From Mucilaginibacter galii (GTDB lineage: Bacteria > Bacteroidota > Bacteroidia > Sphingobacteriales > Sphingobacteriaceae), in contig NZ_BMDO01000005.1 of the NCBI RefSeq assembly GCF_014635825.1, positions 1 through 64,000 on the forward strand: a DNA stretch of 64,000 nt, written 5' to 3'. Shown in pieces: positions 8,466 to 16,162 of the stretch (positions are counted from its first letter, which is position 1; each line of letters starts with the position of its first letter). The notes beneath the pieces are model-generated. The model searched no databases. It was given only the letters and a program-made list of their open reading frames with translations, and was not told the origin of the DNA. A program made the position numbers and the translations under genes.

Positions 8466-8498
8466 AAAATATAACTCCTGGTTATAGGATATGTCACT
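8466..8498. repeat. 33-bp direct repeat with inner dyad, copy 2
   Basis: This copy has TATAAC-TCCTG-GTTATA and AGGATATGTCACT, six or seven bases changed from copy 1 but with the dyad kept, which argues for selection on the binding site. It overlaps the stop codon of the small gene at 8494-8631. The bases just upstream (8449-8469) resemble the reverse complement of the attachment repeat. Confidence 0.5.
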
Positions 8499-8631
8499 TG
8501 CGGCGTAACCGGGATTTGATGCGGCCAACAAAACGGGCTATCCATTTATCCAAAGGATATTCCTGCCGCCGGTAAGTTTTTACCCCATACAGCAAGATCA
8601 CTAATAGCAAGAACCATTCAAAGATGCCCAT
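8494..8631 (-). CDS. Small single-pass membrane protein, 45 residues
   Basis: An ATG at 8631 opens 45 codons: a short hydrophobic helix (FEWFLLLVILLYGVKTY) and a strongly basic tail (RFVGRIKSRLRRK). One transmembrane segment with a cationic cytoplasmic tail is a plausible real product, and it resembles in design the 34-residue frame at 14127-14231. No ribosome site is obvious. Function unknown; small membrane proteins in mobile elements can be toxins or transfer helpers. Confidence 0.4.
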   Translation of the reverse strand: MGIFEWFLLLVILLYGVKTYRRQEYPLDKWIARFVGRIKSRLRRK

Positions 8632-8713
8632 TCATTCAAATTACAGGTAGTTAATTAGACACTCCCAAGAGCAGGTATGTTACGAACATCGCGAGTTTCA
8701 TTCCTGCACAACT

Positions 8714-8789
8714 GCTTAAAAAGGCTGGCCGTGCAACGGAACCCTGCGCGATAGCGCGTGGTGCAGTGAAGCGGCCTGCCTTTTTAAGC
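8714..8789. other. Stem-loop overlapping the 3' end of the SWIM gene
   Basis: GCTTAAAAAGGC-T-GGCCG (8714-8731) pairs with CGGCC-T-GCCTTTTTAAGC (8772-8789): 17 bp with one mismatch. The loop holds a second small hairpin (GCGC-GATA-GCGC). The right arm overlaps the last codons of the gene at 8784. On the minus strand it follows the stop and could end transcription or protect the mRNA 3' end, although no T run follows the stem. Confidence 0.55.
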
Positions 8790-10124
8790 GCCTGATGGTT
8801 GGCCTGTAATCTTAATTAGATCTTGATACGTGTAAAGTACCGGCTTGCCCTTACCCGTATGCCTGACATAAATAGGATAATGTTCAGCTAACTGCTTTAG
8901 GAAGCTATCTTCAAATAGAGAAAAATGCTCCTTTAAAACGGTCAGCCGATTGTTGCTTGTATATATCCAGTTCAGCAGGTCGTCGGCGTCCACTGTGTTC
9001 ATCAGATAAAAACTACTCGCCCTGTCCATAGCAAACAATTGCGTCTTACAATCAAATGGGAAAGCTGCACCGTTCAGAGCCAATGCAGCAGACAGGTAAT
9101 AATGATCTTTCTGTTCTTTCAATACAAAGTACAGTTCAGGCCGTGAAGTGGAGAACCGGCACGGCTTGATATCTCTTTTTTGAATACCGGCTTTGCCTCC
9201 CCTGAACCTCAGCCGTATCGGCGTATAAGCACAAGTGTAAGCTTCGAAAGCTAATAAAGGCAGTGCCTTTTCCCAAAGCTGCAAAACAACCGCTTTGAGC
9301 GCACGATTATCTGCTACCTCTGGGTGGTATGATCTCCTGCCACGCACATTAATTAAACCATACAGTTCAGCTGCGATATTGATCAGTTGCAATTGACTTG
9401 CGGTAACATCTGCAGGCACGAAACGACAATCAAGCGGATGTTCCTCAAAACTCACCAATGATGAATTATCCGAACCGGTAGTCGCCAAACACGGTATTAA
9501 CACCGGCAACTGGCAAAGCAAGTGATCCATCCTGCCATACCCGATGCAAAAGGCCATCACCTGGCGGTTGCCTTGCAACAGGTCGGCCTTGGGCGTTGCT
9601 GATGCAGGCAAACTGAACGTACTGCTGCCCCTGAATCCTACCCCAGGCCTAAATAGGTTGCCGAACTGTGGCTGTGGCTCCACGTGAATGAAACGCTTGC
9701 TGACCAATACATCCAGGTACTTACGCTGTAACTGCTCATTCGTATCATAACCTAGCCAGTAGAACTCTTTTAGGTTGAGTGTGTTCGTCCATGCCATATT
9801 ATAATGCCCGATATAAGCATGTATGCACATCGTTCTATCGGGCATTCCGCAGCTACAGGCAATATGAAGGGTTTCCGGTTCCGTATGTAAATGTAAGGTC
9901 TCAGCAGACCTGCCGGATAGTTGTGCCATTACGGTGATAATTCCATGCTGATAGCTGATATACTCCACCTTGTTACCGTAGTAGAGCTTTCTCCCTTTTG
10001 GCAACAGGTAATGCTGCTCCAGCATTGTCCTTGTCAGGTGCAGTTGTCCCTCATTAAGCGGAATGGCATAAAAAAAGGTATCCACAGGCAGAATGGTCGG
10101 TTGGATTTTCTTTTTAGCCGGCAT
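8784..10124 (-). CDS. SWIM zinc-finger-like protein, function unknown
   Basis: A 446-residue protein with a C-x-C-x(n)-C-x-H cluster near residues 90-103 (IACSCGMPDRTMCIHAY). This is the SWIM zinc-finger pattern found in transposase-associated and chromatin-type proteins, where it binds DNA or protein. The rest is mixed alpha/beta with no known domain. Its start overlaps the end of the upstream NTase-HEPN gene by 11 bp, so the two are translated as a unit and probably act together. No enzyme motif is seen. It could be the regulator or target-recognition half of a toxin-like pair. Confidence 0.6.
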   Translation of the reverse strand: MPAKKKIQPTILPVDTFFYAIPLNEGQLHLTRTMLEQHYLLPKGRKLYYGNKVEYISYQHGIITVMAQLSGRSAETLHLHTEPETLHIACSCGMPDRTMCIHAYIGHYNMAWTNTLNLKEFYWLGYDTNEQLQRKYLDVLVSKRFIHVEPQPQFGNLFRPGVGFRGSSTFSLPASATPKADLLQGNRQVMAFCIGYGRMDHLLCQLPVLIPCLATTGSDNSSLVSFEEHPLDCRFVPADVTASQLQLINIAAELYGLINVRGRRSYHPEVADNRALKAVVLQLWEKALPLLAFEAYTCAYTPIRLRFRGGKAGIQKRDIKPCRFSTSRPELYFVLKEQKDHYYLSAALALNGAAFPFDCKTQLFAMDRASSFYLMNTVDADDLLNWIYTSNNRLTVLKEHFSLFEDSFLKQLAEHYPIYVRHTGKGKPVLYTYQDLIKITGQPSGA

Positions 10125-11028
10125 AAGGAAGTGGGTTATTGATTTCAGAGGTGATATGGATTGTTGGTGCTGCCTGGTCGGCCTCGTTCTGGTATTGCAA
10201 AATCTTAGCTAATCCTAATTCTTCGGTCACGTTAAGCAATTCTTTCACGCGGGTAAGCAGGGTATCTGCATCCGCGTCCTTAACGACATAATTCACGTTA
10301 TAGCGCGTTTCGCTATAACCATCCCTGAGCAAGGCGAAAAGCCGTTTATCCTCGTCTGTCCGGCGTGGAAGTGCATAGGCAAGCTTGTCAGAAAACAAAG
10401 CGCAGTGGTCAAGCAGGCGGCTGATGTTGTGCATATCGCACTGGTAGGCAGTGAATACCCTAATTAGTGTCTTGCAGGCTTGTTCGACCGCCTGATGCAG
10501 CATGAATACGCAAACGGCATAATAACGCGTTTCAAAGCTGTTTTCGGTACCTTGCCAAAAGCCCAAGGCCATCTCATAATAATGATGGTAGCTCTTTTCT
10601 GCTTTGGCAAGCTTAGTTGCCGGATTGATGCTGTGATAATTTAGGTCAAGCCGCAAGCCGGATTTGGAATAGAGCTGCATACTATACTGGCAGGCCGTTG
10701 CATAAAACCGGCTGCCCTGGTTAACCGCATGTGTAACTGACTCCAACCCATGTACGGCAATGGTGACATTCACATCGGGATGATGGGTGTTGATGAAGTC
10801 CTGCACCTGGTGCTCCATCCGCTGGGTTTCTGTAGTGATCATCAGCAGATAATAGCGTACTGCATTATGATCATTACTGCTACCGAAACAGCTGGTTGTC
10901 GTTCGGCATTCCTCAACGCTTCCAAAACAAATGATGTACTGTGTGTCCCACTTTTCTATTAAGGCGGTAACGATCTTTTCCAGCGCACGGTAATGGCTGG
11001 CGGGTAGGGTGATTGCATGTGTTTCCAT
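10114..11028 (-). CDS. NTase-like/HEPN two-domain protein
   Basis: The N-terminal half (IICFGSVEE, residues about 32-40) looks like a degenerate nucleotidyltransferase start (GS motif) without a clear downstream Asp pair. The C-terminal half (about residues 155-265) has the helical HEPN pattern, with FMLHQAVEQACKTLI and a final LRDGYSETRYN-x-x-Y stretch, as in HEPN/MNT proteins. HEPN domains are often RNases or inactive nucleotide binders in defence and toxin systems. It shares an operon with the SWIM protein and is divergent from an XRE regulator, with a strong dyad (11034-11059) right upstream. Confidence 0.65.
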   Translation of the reverse strand: METHAITLPASHYRALEKIVTALIEKWDTQYIICFGSVEECRTTTSCFGSSNDHNAVRYYLLMITTETQRMEHQVQDFINTHHPDVNVTIAVHGLESVTHAVNQGSRFYATACQYSMQLYSKSGLRLDLNYHSINPATKLAKAEKSYHHYYEMALGFWQGTENSFETRYYAVCVFMLHQAVEQACKTLIRVFTAYQCDMHNISRLLDHCALFSDKLAYALPRRTDEDKRLFALLRDGYSETRYNVNYVVKDADADTLLTRVKELLNVTEELGLAKILQYQNEADQAAPTIHITSEINNPLPYAG

Positions 11029-11033
11029 AATTG

Positions 11034-11059
11034 TTCAACTTTGAATACTCAAAGTTGAA
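11034..11059. promoter_or_regulatory. Operator: perfect 10-bp inverted repeat
   Basis: TTCAACTTTG, six bases, CAAAGTTGAA. The dyad starts 5 bp upstream of the minus-strand start codon at 11028 and 92 bp before the divergent XRE regulator gene. An XRE-type dimer is the natural ligand, implying repression of the NTase-HEPN/SWIM operon. Confidence 0.65.
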
Positions 11060-11150
11060 GGCTGGCTATAACGTACCGTACCAAATACACTTGTACTTTA
11101 CAAAGCGGTGCTTGTTTTGTACCTTTACCAATAAGCAATACATTTGACCT

Positions 11151-11567
11151 ATGGCAGAGACATTACATATCGGACGCAAGATCGCAAGGATACGGGAGTT
11201 AAAAGGCATTAAGCAGGAAGCCCTTGCAATTGACCTTAACGTTTCGCAACAGACTGTTTCCAACTTTGAAAAAAGTGAAAAGATAGAAGATGAGGTTTTA
11301 GAAAAAATTGCCAAAGCTTTAGGTGTTGCGCCCGAGGCTATTAAAAATTTTAACGAAGAGGCTGTTATCAATTACTTCAACACTTTTAACGATAACAGTT
11401 TTACTAATGGTGCTTATAATGCTTTTAGCTGTAACTTCAATCCCATCGATAAATGGTTGGAAGTAATTGAGGAAAATAAAAGACTCTACAAGGAAAAGGT
11501 CGAATTATTAGAACGCCTTTTAGCCAGTGAGCGTGACAAAGTTGAACTGCTAAAAGGCAAGCAATAA
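11151..11567 (+). CDS. XRE-family transcriptional regulator
   Basis: An HTH_3 domain covers residues about 8-62: IGRKIARIRELKGIKQEALA, then NVSQQTVSNFE (recognition helix). The rest is a charged helical tail (KRLYKEKVELLERLLA) suited to dimerisation. It is divergent from the NTase-HEPN operon across a 122-bp region with a strong dyad, so it likely regulates that operon and itself. It is followed 29 bp later by the RRM gene on the same strand. Confidence 0.85.
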   Translation: MAETLHIGRKIARIRELKGIKQEALAIDLNVSQQTVSNFEKSEKIEDEVLEKIAKALGVAPEAIKNFNEEAVINYFNTFNDNSFTNGAYNAFSCNFNPIDKWLEVIEENKRLYKEKVELLERLLASERDKVELLKGKQ

Positions 11568-11596
11568 TTGCTTGCCCTCCGGCGGTCCTAAGATAA

Positions 11597-11959
11597 ATGA
11601 TCAAACTATTCGTCAGCGGCTTTCCCCTTGACATCACCGAAATAGAACTGGCTAAACTGATTGCCCCGCACGGCGATATTGCTACACTCAAAATAGTACG
11701 CGACAAGAAAACCCGTATCTGTAAGGGCTATGCGTTTGTAGAAATGGAAACCAAAGAGGGTGCAGAACAAGCCTGTGAAGCCTTGAACGGCACCCCGATG
11801 CTGGACAGGGAGCTTACTATTAAAATCTCCGAAGACAAGCCGGTTATTGCAGCGCAGTCCAAACGGTTCAGCAATACTTCCCGCACCAACCAGTCCAATA
11901 TCCGTAGTAATATCAGCCAAACTTCTGAACGCCCCAAGCGGCCAAGGAAACATATCTAA
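11597..11959 (+). CDS. RRM-type RNA-binding protein
   Basis: One RNA recognition motif fills residues 1-80: RNP2 is LFVSGF (4-9) and RNP1 is KGYAFVEM (about 43-50). A basic, Ser/Arg/Asn-rich tail follows (KRFSNTSRTNQSNIRSN). Single-RRM proteins of this kind are common in Bacteroidota and bind single-stranded RNA, often under cold or stress conditions. Finding one inside a mobile element next to the mob genes is less usual. Its stop is 8 bp from the convergent relaxase stop. Confidence 0.85.
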   Translation: MIKLFVSGFPLDITEIELAKLIAPHGDIATLKIVRDKKTRICKGYAFVEMETKEGAEQACEALNGTPMLDRELTIKISEDKPVIAAQSKRFSNTSRTNQSNIRSNISQTSERPKRPRKHI

Positions 11960-11967
11960 TCATTACT

Positions 11968-13410
11968 CTACCGCGTATTTGTTCTTGCCTGTTTTTGCCT
12001 CCTACGGTTTCTACCTAAGATTGCCTCATCGTCTATGTCATCGCTTATTTCAATATCAGGTATATACCCGACACCAGAATCCCGCCAATCATTATAGCGG
12101 CCAGTACCGTTATCCACTTCAGCATTTTCTGGTATAGCATCCGCTGACCCATCAGTTCTTGCTTCATTGCTGTAAGCTGCTTCGTCTGATCGCGCTGCGT
12201 CTCTTCGATCTGCTCCAGCCGTTGAAGTTGGTCCGTATAGTCGTCCTGTAGCATCTGTAGGAGATCTTTCATTGTTGTCCAACTCCGTTGTGAAAGCTGC
12301 CAGGCTTGCGGCGGTTTCGTCTCCGTATTTGTTTCTTGTTCGTTCGTTTGCCTGGCGTATTGCCTGGCCATCTCTACCTTGTTCATAGTCTACTGTCTTA
12401 ATGAGTTCCGCCCATTTAAAGCGGTTGCCTAATGCCTGCCCCTTGATCTTGAATTCTCCATGGAAGTACGTGATTCCACTAACTCTCCCGGTCGATGCCT
12501 GGTTAAAAAGTAAATGAATGCCCTCTGCGTTACATTTATTTATAAAGTCTTGTAAGGATATACCCGGTTTAGACACCAAGCGTAAAAGCTTATCCTGAAG
12601 CACCATTTTATCCGAACCCTTGCGCGTTCGTTTAACCATTTCCAGTTCGTTATTGGTAGGTGCCCTCAATGGTGATCTGTTATACTGTAATTTGGGTACC
12701 TTGCTGTCTGGCTCTACGGTTATACCGCTATCTTGATCATGAGGTACAGCGTTACCTTGCTCTACAGGTACATTGTTACCCCGATCGGCTGTTACACTGG
12801 TATATTGCTCGCCTGTTATAAAGTTACCTTGCTCTGTTGTTATACGGTTATGCTGTTCATCACCTAGAGTGCTGTCTTGTTCTACAGTTATACGGCTATC
12901 TTGATGCTCAGATATATGGCTACTTAGTTCTACCGGTACATGGATTCGGTGCTTCACTCGTACAAGGTTATACTGCTGCTCTAATTGAACCGCGATAGCA
13001 TCACTCTTTTTATAATTGTTGCTATCTGAAACGACCTCTCCATCAAAGGTGATGCGGTTAACCAATAAGTGCAGGTGCGGATGATCGGCATCGTGGTGCC
13101 GGAAGATAAAATACTGGTTACTGGTATAGCCGCTCAGCCGCAGGTAATCTTCTGCAATGGCTAACAGTGTTTTGTTGTCCAGTACATCGTCCTTGTGAAA
13201 GTTCAGGCTGGTATGGTAAACATACCTGTTAAGCTTTGGCCTTAGACTGCGCACGAGGTCAACCTCAAGTTTGATCATCGCCAAATCCATTGATGTAAAG
13301 TTGGTCGATAACAGCTTAGCCCTTAGATTTGGATCAGGGTGCATTAACTTATTCCAATTATACTTTAAGGCACCCATGAAGCTTTTACCGATCTTCTGAC
13401 TGGCTATCAT
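11968..13410 (-). CDS. mobA: MobA/VirD2-type relaxase
   Basis: An HUH relaxase: Tyr17 (GALKYNWNK) is the likely nicking residue and the metal-binding triad is HPHLH at 110-114. It starts with the SQKIGKSF signature of Bacteroidetes mobilization relaxases. Residues about 155-235 form a hydrophilic block of 8-10 residue near-repeats (EQGN, EQDS, DQDS, VPVEQ). The last 140 residues are low in structure, and there a second gene is encoded in another frame (12045-12386). The start overlaps mobC by 26 bp. It would nick at an oriT just upstream of mobC and lead the strand into a helper's secretion system. Confidence 0.9.
   Translation of the reverse strand: MIASQKIGKSFMGALKYNWNKLMHPDPNLRAKLLSTNFTSMDLAMIKLEVDLVRSLRPKLNRYVYHTSLNFHKDDVLDNKTLLAIAEDYLRLSGYTSNQYFIFRHHDADHPHLHLLVNRITFDGEVVSDSNNYKKSDAIAVQLEQQYNLVRVKHRIHVPVELSSHISEHQDSRITVEQDSTLGDEQHNRITTEQGNFITGEQYTSVTADRGNNVPVEQGNAVPHDQDSGITVEPDSKVPKLQYNRSPLRAPTNNELEMVKRTRKGSDKMVLQDKLLRLVSKPGISLQDFINKCNAEGIHLLFNQASTGRVSGITYFHGEFKIKGQALGNRFKWAELIKTVDYEQGRDGQAIRQANERTRNKYGDETAASLAAFTTELDNNERSPTDATGRLYGPTSTAGADRRDAARSDEAAYSNEARTDGSADAIPENAEVDNGTGRYNDWRDSGVGYIPDIEISDDIDDEAILGRNRRRQKQARTNTR
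12045..12386 (-). CDS. Coiled-coil, C-terminally anchored membrane protein nested in mobA
   Basis: This 113-residue frame lies fully inside the 3' part of the relaxase gene, in the +1 frame. It reads as a real protein: a Gln-rich start, a heptad-like helix (MLQDDYTDQLQRLEQIEETQ and on to about residue 85), then one transmembrane helix (WITVLAAIMIGGILVSGIYLIL) at the C terminus. In ColE1-type plasmids the mbeB and mbeD genes are likewise nested in the relaxase gene mbeA. The matching relaxase frame is low-complexity, as expected where a second frame is under selection. A role at the membrane in mobilization is inferred. Confidence 0.6.
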   Translation of the reverse strand: MNKVEMARQYARQTNEQETNTETKPPQAWQLSQRSWTTMKDLLQMLQDDYTDQLQRLEQIEETQRDQTKQLTAMKQELMGQRMLYQKMLKWITVLAAIMIGGILVSGIYLILK

Positions 13411-13753
13411 GGGTAAGCAAAAGATTAATGATTTGATGCTCCTGGCGTTTAAGGTCTATTAACAGATCCCTGATACCATAAGGAAACTTACCGCCGTTAG
13501 CATGTTTAGCCAATTGGTTAATATTGACACCGATCTTTTTCAATTCGGCGTAGGATGCCAGGTCGACCCTTGCCATCTTCACCCTGGAAAACCTGCCGTT
13601 AAAGAGTTTTGTACGGATCAGGTCGCCTGGTGTACAGCCGGTTTGATCGGCCATTGTTTGAAGCGCATCACGCTGCGCCTGGGTAACGCGGAAAGTAAAA
13701 AAGGAAGTCTTTTTTTCCGTTGTAGAAATTTTTGGCCTTGCCATAAATTCCAA
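13385..13753 (-). CDS. mobC: MobC-type relaxosome accessory protein
   Basis: A 122-residue protein with a ribbon-helix-helix-like N terminus (FFTFRVTQAQRDALQTMA) and the MobC signature LKKIGVNINQLAKHAN near residues 70-85. MobC helps the relaxase bind and melt oriT. It overlaps the relaxase start by 26 bp and is the first gene of the mob operon. An ATG at codon 4 (MARPKIS) is an alternative start. Strong dyads lie just upstream at 13806-14006. Confidence 0.88.
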   Translation of the reverse strand: MEFMARPKISTTEKKTSFFTFRVTQAQRDALQTMADQTGCTPGDLIRTKLFNGRFSRVKMARVDLASYAELKKIGVNINQLAKHANGGKFPYGIRDLLIDLKRQEHQIINLLLTHDSQSEDR

Positions 13754-13800
13754 AAAATTAGTTGGTTTGTAAGTGCTGCCAAGACTTTGGTCAGCTTCTA

Positions 13801-14006
13801 ATGATAACCCCCCAGGGGGGCTGCGAAGTCACCCTCCACATATTATGATCAGCCTTTACCTTAAGGCTTTATATACTAACACCTAAGTTAGTTATTTTAT
13901 TATTTATCTCCAAAAAACTTTCTTGGCTGTGCTGAACAAAGTGAAGTATAGCGGGTCCGGGTATATACCCGGCAAGGCGTTTTTGTAACACAAAAACATG
14001 CCTTGC
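13801..14006. other. Probable oriT region
   Basis: The region upstream of mobC holds four dyads: CCCCCC-A-GGGGGG (13808-13820), ACTAAC-6-GTTAGT (13875-13892), the perfect 16-bp palindrome CCGGGTATATACCCGG (13957-13972), and a 15-bp two-part hairpin, GCAAGGC plus GTTTTTGT with its complement (13972-14006). Dense inverted repeats next to mobC/mobA are the usual look of an origin of transfer. The nick site cannot be placed by eye. Confidence 0.55.
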
Positions 14007-14126
14007 TTATGCTATTTGCAGCGTCTATTTAACGTTAAATTTGGCTTAGGGAGTGCTAATTAAATAAAAGTCCCCCTTTTAAGTGAGATCGACCTTTGAT
14101 AGCCATTAATTTTTAATTTTGCAACA

Positions 14127-14231
14127 ATGGCAACCATCGTTGCTCTAATAACCATAGTTTACTATGCGTTGTGGATCTTTTTGACATTGAGAAAGATTCG
14201 CCGTAAGGCTAAGAGAAGGAAGAAAAGGTAG
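14127..14231 (+). CDS. Small single-pass membrane protein, 34 residues
   Basis: ATG at 14127 gives a hydrophobic helix (MATIVALITIVYYALWIFLT) and a tail almost wholly of Arg and Lys. The design matches the 45-residue frame at 8494-8631. A TAATTTTG box (TAnnTTTG-like) ends 5 bp before the ATG, so the transcript would be nearly leaderless. The frame is too short for certainty; it is the only candidate gene between mobC and the CBASS operon. Confidence 0.35.
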   Translation: MATIVALITIVYYALWIFLTLRKIRRKAKRRKKR

Positions 14232-14360
14232 GTTTTTAAACTCCCTCCGTTGTAATGAACGGTTAATAGCCAGATCAACCCAAACTGCCTTGTGGAAAGT
14301 TTTTTAGGGGCATTGCGCAAGATGGATGCCCTATTTTTTTAAATCAACATATTATTCCCT

Positions 14361-14393
14361 AAAAAAGGAAAAGTTCACACTGAACTTTTCCTT
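14361..14393 (-). terminator. Terminator of the CBASS operon
   Basis: A perfect 13-bp stem (AAGGAAAAGTTCA, loop CAC, complement) sits 32 bp after the effector gene stop. On the minus strand it ends in a run of T. Confidence 0.75.
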
Positions 14394-14424
14394 AATATTT
14401 TAAAGTTATTGATAAGAGAAATTA

Positions 14425-15273
14425 TCAATCATCTGTCCAACGCTCAGTTATTGCCCATTTAGTGTGGGCGCCAATTTCGTATTCTATTTCCTTGGTACGT
14501 TCATCAAACCCAAGTTTATCAATTAAAATTGGATCAGCCCATTTAACATATTCAGTATCGCCCGAATCGCACAATGCCTCTAAAGCATGAAGCTGGTCAG
14601 TATCCGGCACCAAATCAAAAATTTCAAAAATTAAGATTTCCTGGCAATCTAATTTTTTTGCTTTTTTTACGGGTGTTTGTAAGGTAGTAGCATATTTGTA
14701 ATCGATATACCTAAAAATATGCTTGTCAACAAAAGCGGGAGTTAACAGTTCTTCACAGAACTCTCGCCATTGTGAGATTTCGCGATCTTCGCGTGAGTGA
14801 AACCACTTTATTATACTAATTACATTTTTGCCTGGCAAGGTAAACCTCAAATCATTTTTGGCAATACCGTTATCGGTTAGGAATCTCCTATCAGGTTTTA
14901 CATTAAATTTTTTGAAAACCGTTTCAACTCCTGGTAGTGTTTTATAAGCACCGCCGACCAGTTGGTAGTAGTTGTTTTTACGGTTTTTCACCAGCAAATA
15001 CTTACCCTTAACTTTAATTCTAAATAAATACGATATAGATAGCCGTACCTCTTGGTTCCTATACCTAAACTTTGTTTTCCAAAAAAGGCCTAAATGCTTA
15101 AGACTGTACAGCCCTTCTACAATTCCAAAATAAATGGGAGAAGATACAATATTTACAAGAATACCGGTGGCAATTGCCCATATCGGTAGGGATGCGTTCT
15201 GTGTTATTAAAATCCAAGCGATCAAGCCTATGCTTGTAATAAAAACCAGAAATTTAATTAAATTTTCTCTCAT
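14425..15273 (-). CDS. CBASS effector: two-TM helix protein fused to a SMODS-associated NUDIX domain
   Basis: Two transmembrane helices lie at about residues 7-24 and 28-50, then a soluble domain of about 220 residues. In it, a degenerate Nudix box can be read (REISQWREFCEELL, matching the RE-U-x-EE core, about 165-178). This is the 2TM plus SA_NUDIX layout described as a CBASS effector; the NUDIX-like part is thought to sense the cyclic nucleotide and the helices to damage the membrane. It is last in the CBASS operon, 2 bp after the TRIP13-like gene. Assignment is by architecture and context. Confidence 0.75.
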   Translation of the reverse strand: MRENLIKFLVFITSIGLIAWILITQNASLPIWAIATGILVNIVSSPIYFGIVEGLYSLKHLGLFWKTKFRYRNQEVRLSISYLFRIKVKGKYLLVKNRKNNYYQLVGGAYKTLPGVETVFKKFNVKPDRRFLTDNGIAKNDLRFTLPGKNVISIIKWFHSREDREISQWREFCEELLTPAFVDKHIFRYIDYKYATTLQTPVKKAKKLDCQEILIFEIFDLVPDTDQLHALEALCDSGDTEYVKWADPILIDKLGFDERTKEIEYEIGAHTKWAITERWTDD

Positions 15274-15275
15274 GG

Positions 15276-16157
15276 CTAAATAATTTTAGGGCTTGGTTTA
15301 ATATCGGTAATAGTATCAACTAAAGCCTTAAAATCTAAAGCTTTGTCAGGGTAACACTTGGCTATGGCTTCTGGTATTACCTTTAAACGTAAATCAGAAA
15401 AAGAAAAGCCCAAACCATTGTTCGCTTCCGGCCCTGTTAACCTTGCCAATTCATGTAACTCAGTTTTACTTAATGATACGCCTTGCAGGTCGTTGGCAAA
15501 GAGTTGATAGCGCTCATCATCATTGGGCCTGTCAAAGGTTAAAACTATCGCAGCCCTCCTTATAATCGCTTCATCTATAAAATGAAGTCTGTTAGTAGAC
15601 ATGAAAACTATCGCCCGCCCTTGCAAATCTCTTATTTCATCGATCTTTTGTATTAGCGTATTGACAGCTGCTTTTTCCTCCTGGTGCATTTGACTGGTTG
15701 AGCGGGTGGTTGCTATGGCATCGGCCTCATCTATTAATAGAAAAGCAATACGCTTTTTACCAGCTTGATTTTTCAACTCCTGAAAAGCATTGTTTACTAA
15801 TTGTCCCATCTCGCCGTGCAGGCCTTCACCTCTTACACGTGTACTTAGTTTTAAAAAATAACCTTCCTTACCCAAATCTCTTGTCATGGCATCGGCTATC
15901 GCAATCGCCGATGCAGTTTTGCCGGTACCCGCATCACCTTCAAGGATGATGAGCGGGTATTTGTCGGTCAAATGGGCAATTGCAGGCAGTGTTGTTTTAT
16001 GGTGTTTTTCACTCCACTTTTTTAAACCCTCCTGGTCAAGCAACAATTTAAGATTTGTATAGATACGGTTGAACTTACTCTGAAAACCTATCAACGATTT
16101 GGTTTTTTCTCTGATGTCTGCGCTGGGCAGCTCGATGGTATTATCAAATATTGACAT
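15276..16157 (-). CDS. cap6: Cap6: TRIP13/Pch2-like AAA+ ATPase of type III CBASS
   Basis: A AAA+ ATPase of 293 residues: Walker A GDAGTGKT (74-81), Walker B FLLIDEADA (139-147), sensor-type STNR near 172, and arginine-rich second region (IIRRAA) after it. In type III CBASS this protein pulls apart the HORMA-CD-NTase complex to switch signalling off. It lies directly after the HORMA gene, 5 bp apart, and before the effector. Confidence 0.88.
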   Translation of the reverse strand: MSIFDNTIELPSADIREKTKSLIGFQSKFNRIYTNLKLLLDQEGLKKWSEKHHKTTLPAIAHLTDKYPLIILEGDAGTGKTASAIAIADAMTRDLGKEGYFLKLSTRVRGEGLHGEMGQLVNNAFQELKNQAGKKRIAFLLIDEADAIATTRSTSQMHQEEKAAVNTLIQKIDEIRDLQGRAIVFMSTNRLHFIDEAIIRRAAIVLTFDRPNDDERYQLFANDLQGVSLSKTELHELARLTGPEANNGLGFSFSDLRLKVIPEAIAKCYPDKALDFKALVDTITDIKPSPKII

Positions 16158-16162
16158 GGCTG

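Noticed and set aside
11606..11953. Open frame antisense to the RRM gene
   Set aside because: The RRM protein has clear RNP1 and RNP2 motifs; the antisense frame has none.
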